This document shows positions 55,893-64,000 of a DNA stretch of 64,000 nt, piece by piece. Both the position numbers and the translations under genes were made by a program. The DNA is from Anniella stebbinsi (Eukaryota; Chordata; Lepidosauria; Squamata; Anniellidae): the NCBI GenBank assembly GCA_029215795.1, contig JARDYH010000007.1, forward strand, positions 22,641,763 through 22,705,762, read 5' to 3'. The number at the start of each line of letters is the position of its first letter. Position 1 is the stretch's first letter. Under the pieces are notes generated by a model. That model ran no database searches. It was not told where the DNA came from and saw only the letters and a program-made list of their open reading frames with translations.

Positions 55893-56788
55893 TGCCATTG
55901 GTTACTGGGGCTGATATAATAATCTACACAAAATGCACAGAACAGATTGAAAAATAAGGGTTCAAGTCCACATGAAACCACGGCAAAACCACCACCACCA
56001 CCACCACCAACAACAACATCATATGAATATAAATTAATAACTAAATGAAACACCCAAATCTGATGTGCATCCCAACTTCTTACAGAGGATGATTATTTGC
56101 AAGAAATATTAAGTGTGATATTATTACTAGATGGATGAGTGAGCTGTTCTAAATGAGCCTTCTGTGCATGGAGTAGGGAACTTGTTGAATGAGATCAGAA
56201 GTAGAAAAGGCATTTCCGATTTCTAAATCCATAAGAAGCTGATGAACATTTTCACCGCAAATAAGGCTTAAAAATGAATGAAGGCAGCCTACAATGTACT
56301 TCACAATCACATGAATAGAGCCCAAATTCTTGATCAAGGAGTTTCATAGGGCACCTTCGTTTGGGTTTGTCAAATCCATATGTCATTTAGTTAAACAAGT
56401 AAAATAGGGTTTTTTTTTGTTTAGTTTGGTGTTGTTTGTTTGTTTGTTTTTAAAAGGGGCTGCGCAAAATGCATTTAGAAATGCAGTGTATCAGTTTGAG
56501 AAAAGCTGCAGGGATTAAGGCTTTTTTTTTTTTTTTTTTTAAAAAGGTGGATTTGGGGGAAACTACAGTTGCCCAGTTTACTCCACTTCTAGCTTATTGT
56601 TTCATAAACATTCACTTACAGATAGATGAGGGATATGTTTAAAAACAAATCAAAACAGGGTCTCTTTGGAAAACCACATTGCTTTGCAAATTTTGCTTAC
56701 CCTTTGGGTTGTCGTTCATAGAATTCTGTCTTACACAGGGCCAGTGATAATGATGACTTACAAGAAAAGAAAGCATTTGTGACGTATA
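55893..56788. other. unassigned spacer with simple repeats
   Basis: (ACC)n at about 55987-56010 and a T-run at 56521-56542. No gene recognised. Confidence 0.5.
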
Positions 56789-57284
56789 GGCTGAATTCGG
56801 ACAACATATTAAGCAATGGAAGGGGGGAACAATCATCAGTTGTGTTGCTTATTGTGTTCATGCAGGGAGTAACACACAACGCACACATAACTGACAGTAC
56901 ACTAAGCAGCCCAATTAAGCAATGGAGAGAAACAATGGGCTTGCATGTTGTTTAGCCCGAAGCCCCGTTGTTTAAAGTGTCGTCCGAATTCAGCCTCCCT
57001 CTCTCTGTGGACTATTCCATTTGGGAATAGAGTTTGCCGGCCAGAGCAGCCGCAACCCCCCAGCTGCTCTATACAGCCAGCAGAACTTACGGTGCATGCT
57101 GGGATATGGCTGGGGGACTGAGGGAAGGGGAGGAAGCAGCCATAGCAACCAAGATGGCTGCCAGAACTTTGAGCTGCACAAGCACAGGCGTTGCAGCATG
57201 TCTTGTGGGGGGCGCCGCCTGCCTAATGAAGGGTCAGTATGCTATTTACCCCTCCATTGCCTAATATATCATCCGAATTGAGCC
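56789..57284. mobile_element. composite family G MITE with 3-bp target duplication
   Basis: Left GGCTGAATTCGGAC, right 'catccgaattgagcc', flanks 'ata' at 56786-56788 and 57285-57287. An additional internal end 'gtcgtccgaattcagcc' at 56995 makes 56789-56995 look like a complete short MITE by itself. The segment 56996-57230 is unrelated GC-rich sequence. Confidence 0.6.
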
Positions 57285-57287
57285 ATA

Positions 57288-58389
57288 TAGTGTGATGAAG
57301 TAAAAGCTGGGACACTGAATGGTTGCTGGTGAGATTCAGCAAGAAGGCAAGACTAATGAATGAAATCGGGATCCCAGCCAGCTTTCTGTGTAGAGAGTGT
57401 CTGGATGCCTCTGCAAGCAAGATAAGGGCCTTGCACCAGCTGCCAGTTTTAAGAGTGCTACAGTTGGTTTATTGTCTCTATCAGTGCTGGTTCCAGCTTT
57501 TTGAAGACCGTTGGACGAGATACCCTCAATGTGTCCCTCCCTCAGTGAGTGGGCTTATCACCATTGTCACCAGCTGCTATTGCTCCTCATCCTGTTTCTT
57601 GTCACTGCTAGAGCTTGCTTGTTTGACAGGCAGAGAACCAGTGAGCAAGTAGGCAGGGACATGGTAAAAGGAAGAACAATTCTAGGGAGTCTCTTGTCAG
57701 TGGGCCCCTGCTGGGATGTGGGCCCTCAACATGTGCCCAACCATGCCTACCCCTGCAACCTGCTTGTTCACCTATGTCTTGCTTTGGCCCAAACAATAGT
57801 GATGCTGTGAAGGAGGAGTGGCATATACCTCTGCCTTCTTGATCATTGCCTCCCTACCTGGCAAGCAAGCAGGTGTTAACAATAACAAGGAAGAGGAGCA
57901 GCTTCAGCTGAAGAAAGGGCTGCTGAGGAGATTCACTATCTGAAGGAGAAGGGACCATTGAGGGTGCCTTGTTCAATGGCCTTCCAAGACCTGGAGCTGG
58001 CACTGAACACAAGATCACTTCTCAGAATCTTCCAAAAAGTGCAGGAATTTCTTAGAAAATCAGTCATCTTGGAAAAGTTTTCCTGGCATTAGAAAGTTTG
58101 AAAACCACAGAACTAGAACATAATAGACTTCTTCTACTTGGGGTCTGGGAAATGTAGATGTGTGTAGAAATGCTAAAGTTCTGTGCCAATCGCAGTCCAT
58201 GAGAGTGGAGACAACCATAGTGAGGTGACTGACACAGCACTTGGGTAAAGCTGCAAGGCTCTAATATCACCCACTTCTAGCCAGCCACATAGGCAGAAAG
58301 TTATATATGTCTATTTGACTTTGTCTATTCTCTGGAGTTAGTCAGCATGCCAAACTCTGAGCTTAGTTTCAGGGGACTTCAGCTGATCC
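57288..58389. other. unassigned sequence
   Basis: Several overlapping frames of 60-110 codons without recognisable motifs. I cannot support a gene here. Confidence 0.35.
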
Positions 58390-58835
58390 AGGGCCAATGA
58401 GAGTAGCCTTCACTCAAGCAAGATTAAATGTTCTCCCGTTGGCAGATTGGGTGGCTTGGCATAAGGGGGTTCCTAAGAAGTATAGAGTATGCAGTTGCAA
58501 TTCTGTATCAATTGAAGATACTATTCATGTACTGCTAGAATGTTCTGTTTCTAATGATCTCAGAACCAAATACGTTCATCCGTTGTTAAGATCATTGAAG
58601 GGAAGGCCATCTCTTGTTAAGGTTTGTTTCCTATTGTCTGATGCTGAGAAATACGTATCCTTTAGAACTTCTAAATTCCTTGTCAATGCTCTACAAACAC
58701 GTGCCACAAAGTTTAAAGGTTGTATGGAAAAATATCCAACTCTTAGTGGTTTATTAGTAGAGTTTTAAATTGTACAGTTTTCTTTCTGTAATGCTGTATA
58801 ATGGCAATTTGCTTAGACACAATAAAGTGTGTGTG
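58390..58835 (+). pseudogene. LINE ORF2 C-terminus and 3' UTR
   Basis: The 123-codon frame (58397-58768) has AFTQARLNVLP near its start and a Cys/His motif C-x-C-x9-H-x4-C at residues about 32-49 (CSCNSVSIEDTIHVLLEC), followed by 'LLSDAEKYVSF' and a basic tail. This is the zinc-binding C-terminal region found after the RT in many non-LTR retrotransposons. A short 3' UTR with AATAAA (58821-58826) and a (TG)n follow. The 5' part is missing, as expected for a truncated insertion. The LINE clade is uncertain (R4-like or another type). Confidence 0.65.
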
Positions 58836-59704
58836 TGTTGTTGGATGCAGGACCAGAAGCAGTTCAGACTATTGCAGTACAGACAAATATGACCGAAGTT
58901 AAACCACAAATGGGAAGCGTTGCTTTATGGTTAAATTCTTAATATTTTAGAGTCCTGAAAGATATGTTACTGGTAGTCTGTGCAGTGGGCTAACAGTAAT
59001 GTTTGGACAGGTGCCATGAGGATTAGCAGTGAGGGTGGGTGGGATAAGCATTGACTTGACACTCATTTATTTTGGATATGGGTTTTATGGCAACCTCATG
59101 TTGGAAGCCAATCCTCTGTTGCAGAATGTATTCCTCTTTTTCCACTGGGAGGGCAGTTGCTGTAGAAATCTCCTTCTGAGCTGTAAATTAAGCATTCCAC
59201 ACTCTCTCTAAGTAAGTCAGCAGAAGCAATGGGAATGCCAAAGATAACTTATCTCTTAAAATGGGTTGTGTTCTTTGGGTTATTATTTGGAACTCTGCGA
59301 TTGAAAGTCAAGTAGAGGACATGGTCTATTGAGCAGTCTCTGGGGACTTGTGCAGGTTTCCACTGCTAATCATTATTTCCACAAGCCACAACAGCTGCAC
59401 AACCAACTGAAGGGTTTTTTTTAAGCATGCTTAACAATTCCCATAGCATGCCAATTAGAATATTTTTAATTGTTTTAAAATGATCTGACTTGTTGGAATG
59501 CTGACTAATATTCATTTCCAAAAGAGTCACTGGTAGTTATGATAGAGGACAGATAGCATGATGTAAAGAGATGCAATCCACACAAAGTGTATTACCATAT
59601 TGTATGTGTGATCCATGCAAGAAATAAGCCTCTGCATGCAAATCCCGTATGCATCTCCATGCACATCTCCATTGCAATGCTCATGCTGTGGTTCCTTCTA
59701 TCAC
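58836..59704. other. unassigned intergenic sequence
   Basis: The AT-rich stretch 59410-59560 is repeat-free and could be conserved non-coding DNA; otherwise nothing seen. Confidence 0.35.
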
Positions 59705-60235
59705 CTGGACTTAAGGATCTCTGCTGCCTTAAAAGTCCTACCTTCCTTCGTTTTACCTTCCCCTTCCTAGTAGCATGGGGTTTAGGCTGTAGACATGTGG
59801 TGAGTGCCATGCCAGACATTTCAGCTTTAATGCAACCGTTTACTAGTAAAGTAAAGCAAGCAATTTACAACTCAAGGTATTTAGTCAATAGAACTCGGTG
59901 TTACAAAGACATTAACAGAAAATAAAAGCTGCAAAAACACAAGTTCTTTCACCCTAAGCTGCACCTGTACTTCTTGAAGCTACATCTTTCCACTCCTTCC
60001 TCATGGTCTTTTCTTTCTCTGGCTCCCCTCTTATCTTGCTGGCTCTCTCCTTTAATCCCCTCTTTTCCCAAAACAGAAAGTACTGTTCCAACTTTGAAGA
60101 AATGAAACTGTAGAATGAATCCCAACCACAGAAATAAAACTACTTCGCTCAGGGATACCCCTCCCAACAGAAAACCCTCAGCCTTTAAGGCCTGTCTTCA
60201 TTACCTTGCCTCAGTAAGCCTCAGACCTTCACAGC
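59705..60235. repeat. interspersed repeat (family R), uninterrupted copy
   Basis: Same order of blocks as 32433-33545 but without the 573-bp MITE B. The target region reads 'aaggtatttagtcaatag' at 59872-59889. Confidence 0.6.
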
Positions 60236-60849
60236 TCATATGAATCATATTGAACTGGCTGGATCTGCCCTTTGATGAGGCTGAGAATGTGTGTATCTGC
60301 ATCCAGGCACATTGGCTGATGCTCATAATTAAACACTGGATTGGATGGTTATGAATTTTGCTTTGTTTTCAACAGCAATTGACTGGAAGATGGAACATAT
60401 GGAAAACTGTTGATGAGCAGTTGTCAAGCTGAATAACTAGCTGAGGTATTAATTGTGTAGTTTCAGTCATATCGAGATAACATTTTCTCATTGTTTTGGA
60501 TGCTTCTGCCTAGGCATCATTTTAGATCTTTCCATAGTTTCAGTACCATTGATCATGAGGTGGTAGTAGCGCATTCTTGGGACTTGATGGTGGTAATGCT
60601 GATGCAATCCCCCATTTTGCCCCCGCCATTCATGGGTGGTGAAGTGGAGGGATATTTGATTATATACTTGGCATTTGAGAGTCCAAAACTGGAGTTAGGA
60701 GTGAATTGACTTCATGGAAGGATGGACAAGTGAGCAATGTTCTCTGAACCCTGCCCAGGAGCTAGGGTGAGTTAAGAGATGGTGGAAGTACGAATGAATG
60801 GGAATTCCATTTTTTTCTCATCAAACATGTGAATGTGTACCATTCAAAG
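60236..60849. other. unassigned sequence
   Basis: No gene or repeat recognised. Confidence 0.4.
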
Positions 60850-61165
60850 CTCTGAACATGAGTGTGAGCGCTGAAAGTATTTGCAAATTGTCAAAGATGT
60901 TCTCGTGTTCATCTTATTCCCTATTCTCAGTTTGATTTTTCACAAATTTCCTAAGTTGTGCTAATTTCATCTCTAGGTTGAACCATCCCCATCTTAGCCT
61001 ATGGAAGGAAGTTGCACAAATTAGGAAATCTGTGTAAATTTAGGGAAACTCACACAAATCTCCCATTCGATCACTGTTAGATTTCCACAAATTTCCTGTT
61101 GGTGCAGAGCAACAATCGCAGACATGAATGGGGATCAGGTAGAAGATAAAATGGTGAGACATTGT
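60850..61165. repeat. possible family F MITE relic
   Basis: Repeated and inverted 'cacaaattt' words with 'cctatggaagga', as in 16408-16789. No convincing termini. Confidence 0.3.
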
Positions 61166-63222
61166 TTGGAGATCTCTGTCAATCTTGATCATTGCTCATT
61201 CACTCACCCCATGTTTTGCAAACTGGCTTTCATGCAGGCAGCTGGGGCTTTCCCGATGATCTCCACCTCCCAATGAGTGATGAATGGGTATACATGAAAC
61301 CTATTTGTACCCGCTTGTTCCTCCTAGCATTGTTTTATATGCCAAATTGTCCCCCCCCCGTTTTTATTTATTTGTTTAAAACAAAAATTCAAGATGAAAT
61401 TAATGTACAATCCTAGTCTCTGTGAAAGTGTTCAAGATTGAGGTCCTTCACTACTTTGAATTAATCTGACAGGAAGTATGTTTCATTCACAGCATCACTG
61501 AACATCAGAAAGACTGTAAAAAATGGTTCAGTGTGATAATGATAACAAAATAATATGTAAAAGTAACAAAAATCCACATCTCCTTGTTTCTGAAGTGTGT
61601 GCGCATGGGGAATGGAGAGAGAATGCTGTGAGTTTCAATCACATTTCCTTCAAATGCCTTGGAATCCTCACACCTTTGAACAGAGCAATAAGAAGCCACT
61701 GGCTCTATTTTTTACAGTAATCTGTTCCATTTCAAGGAGGATTTCATTATCTGAAGACGATTATGTTCACTGCACAATACTCTACGAATGACCAGGTACA
61801 CCTGTGCTTTTGTGAACTGCTCAAAGATTAGGCTGTTAAAACCTTACAAATCTGTTTCAATTATCATTACAACATACAAGAATGATTGTCCCAATGAAAA
61901 AGGGCAAAGAAAGGATTATTGTTTAAATGGAAACTTGGTTCCTGGCCCATTTTGCCATACACATTTTTGCCAGACCTCTCTGTCTGGAAGTAACTAAGTA
62001 CCAAGCGAACAGACACAGATACTGTGAAGCAGACAGTCAGGACTGTACATTGAAAGTCTGAGAACACCTCAGTCTATATTGAGCAATCTGTTGTTCAGGA
62101 AAAAGCACCCAGAACAGCATCAGAAGTTTATAGGATCCAGGTGGATCCTGACTCCTGCTGAAAATATAGCTGCAATAGCACTCTCTGGCCATTTGCAGTG
62201 GTGGTGCTAACATGCAACAGAGAACTCTCTCTCCTTGGGCAAGTTACATGATGTTTCACTGTTTCCCTTAACATCAAAAAGTCTTGCAGCACTTTAAAAT
62301 CTAACACATTTCTTCTTGTAGGAGAGCCTTTAAGGTGCAGCTTAAGGGAAAGGAAGTGTACTGTACCTGCCTCTCTCACTGGGGAAGGCTGGTTCACCCA
62401 AACAAGGTGTGTCAGTTGTCTGCAGAATCTTAAAGGTTAGTTTCCCACAATTCTACTTTGCAGATTCTTCTGTTAATGTTTAAATAAATGTGGCCACAAG
62501 TTCACCTTTTATTCCTCTTTTGGGTGAGACACAGACAATACACCAAATATACCAGTATAACCCCTCCAATGATCAATGAAATGATTACCTAAAGATAGAC
62601 ATCAAAGAGGGGCCCTGTTAGAGGAAATGAATTAGCAGGAAGGGGGGAATCTCAACCTCCCCAACAATTCCATTTCCAGTAGTAATAATGCTAATAACTG
62701 TCTGCTGCTAAATCAAACTGAATGAATGGAATATGTGATTTGGATGTTCCTTGCTATTCTGCCAGGCTTGGGGGGAGGGGGGTACCGCTGCCGCTGCCAA
62801 CTGCCCCAGTTTTCAAGCCTGTTCTGAAGCTTGGTTTGGCCCAGTGAGTGCTTGGCAGCTGCCTGCCCACTCACTGAAACCACACACTTCCCCCTGCCTG
62901 TATCAACGGCAGCTGCCATGGATGTAAAGGGGAAAAGTGCACACTTTCAGGCACCTCCGTAAATTGTGCATTCCCCCAGACCAATGGTGGCTTTAAAGGA
63001 TGTATTGACACAAGGGTAAAGGCATGAATGCTCTATTTACCCAACGGAGATTGAGTACACTGCCTACTCTGGTTAGAAGCAGTTCTTTGGGGTTTCAGAA
63101 AGGAGTCTTCCAGGAGCATTTTGGAGATTCCAGCAATTAAACTTAGAACCATTTCCATCTCAAGCATTGAGCTACATACCTTTCCAATCGGAAGTCTGGT
63201 TGTAAGTATACTCCCTGAAACA
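61166..63222. other. unassigned intergenic sequence
   Basis: A scrap near 62276-62345 (aaaaagtcttgcagcacttt ... cctttaaggtgc) resembles a common reptile repeat. A C-run lies at 61351-61359. No gene recognised. Confidence 0.35.
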
Positions 63223-63250
63223 GGTGTGTGTGTGTGTGTGTGTGTGTGTA
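63223..63250. repeat. (GT)n microsatellite
   Basis: About 13-14 GT units. Confidence 0.9.
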
Positions 63251-63354
63251 GTATTTTAGCTATAGACTGCATAAAGGTTTTATAATATCAAGCAGTTTTT
63301 GAAGCGGTGCAAATAAATGAAGGAGGAAAATCCATTATTTTATTGTTCATACAG

Positions 63355-63499
63355 AGCAAGACAAATGCCCAGTGTGGAAGAAATCACTAGAGATCTTTTG
63401 AATCCAACTGAAATCAGTCTGAACCAGCCAGAGGAAGATTGTGTCCTAGATAACCAGACAGAGAAAAATGTATCAAATAAATTTATTGACTTCAACTAG
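63355..63499 (+). CDS. candidate terminal coding exon, protein not recognised
   Basis: A good 3' splice site (pyrimidine-rich tttattgttcatacag ending at 63354) is followed by 47 open codons with balanced, acidic, non-repetitive composition: MPSVEEITRDLLNPTEISLN, then PEEDCVLDN, ending NKFIDFN and TAG at 63497-63499. Entry phase is one base before GCA-AGA-CAA. An AATAAA at 63476-63481 overlaps the coding end. It could be the cytoplasmic tail of a larger protein whose other exons lie left of or outside the window. Chance openness over 47 codons cannot be excluded. I do not recognise the family. Confidence 0.3.
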
Positions 63500-63502
63500 A
63501 CT

Positions 63503-64000
63503 AACTGGTCCCAGTATAACCATTCTTCCTTAGCGAAAATTTCTTTGCGCTCCTGGATATACAACTTGTGTTTCAAACAGAGAAAGAACAGAATCCCAAT
63601 GATCTTTATGGGATATTAACCAACAATCAACTTGCGAGATACAACTGAAGAATCTGTGCAATGGTTGTCCTTTCTAAGAGGACATTCCGGCAGGGACTTG
63701 AGAATTCTCAAACCAAGACAATGTTCTTAAGTATAATCAACTTCAAGTTGTCTGTCCTAATCCTCAGGAGAGAGATTTGACTCATCATTGTTACAGAGTG
63801 AAAAATTTAAGAAAACCCCAAGAGGAGAATTTTCTTATTTTATTCAAATGAAGCTTCCATCTGAAGGCACATATGCTACCATATGGGATCCATTTCAAGC
63901 ATTCATTAGCAGAAGAATAATTAGCCCTGCATCATACAAAGCAGAAAAGAACAGGCCCAGAGGATAATTGCTTTAGAAACAGTAAGAAAAGACCTTGAAA
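63503..64000. other. unassigned; 3' UTR if the preceding exon is real
   Basis: AT-leaning, repeat-free sequence to the window end. No other feature seen. Confidence 0.3.

Noticed and set aside
57323..57652. 109-codon frame as a host gene
   Set aside because: Overlaps another long frame, shows no recognisable motif and has no splice or start context; chance remains the simpler explanation.

Overview
The window looks like euchromatic, gene-poor DNA from a squamate reptile (lizard or snake). The assignment rests on its repeats: L2/CR1-type LINE 3' ends with a 'CCGCCC...' box and AATAAA-type tails, tRNA-derived SINEs of Sauria-like and related types, the 'TTACTCAGGAGTAA' interspersed repeat, L1 remnants and many hAT-like foldback elements. 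Family names come from memory, not from a database search. I see no complete host gene. The two candidate host coding pieces are a degenerate minus-strand remnant at about 4.4-4.95 kb and a possible last exon at about 63.35 kb.

Layout. At 0.6-2.1 kb a GC-rich hAT-like element sits inside a palindromic MITE, followed by a LINE tail. At 4.1 kb there is a MITE with 3-bp target duplication, then the coding remnant and two SINEs. At 6.75-10.05 kb lies the most striking object: a 3.3-kb foldback element with perfect 8-bp target duplications, two arms of about 1.49 kb and a unique loop of about 315 bp. At 10.2-11.2 kb is a dead Tc1-like transposon. From 11.2 to 20 kb there are foldback repeats, microsatellites, an L1 ORF2 fragment and a TATA-bearing LTR-like repeat. 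At 20.4-21.8 kb a hAT-like MITE is split by a solo LTR; at 22.3-23.6 kb an L1 ORF1 relic is split by a hAT-like MITE; at 26.0-26.8 kb a SINE is split by a solo LTR whose relative lies at 28.4 kb. From 31.5 to 40.2 kb there are MITEs, LINE tails, an LTR-like repeat on the opposite strand and a repeat shared with 59.7 kb. From 44.2 to 47.5 kb lie three more foldback elements, one nested inside another. From 48.7 to 57.3 kb there are further MITEs and a three-level nest (LINE in LINE, with a hAT-like element in the inner LINE). From 57.3 kb to the end the sequence is mostly unassigned.

The main story is DNA-transposon biology. Six hAT-like copies keep perfect 8-bp target duplications (660-1316, 6753-10048, 31509-31827, 44221-44732, 45893-46975, 48695-49014), and a seventh (54367-55099) does too, inside a LINE reading frame. 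Several share internal modules although their ends differ: one module of roughly 130 bp recurs in three foldback elements and is the repeat unit of the giant element's arms, and a GC-rich palindrome occurs in elements of two different end types. No autonomous hAT transposase is visible, so these copies would have depended on one elsewhere.

Limits: all boundaries were set by eye, pairwise identities are impressions except where differences were counted, and no homology search was run.
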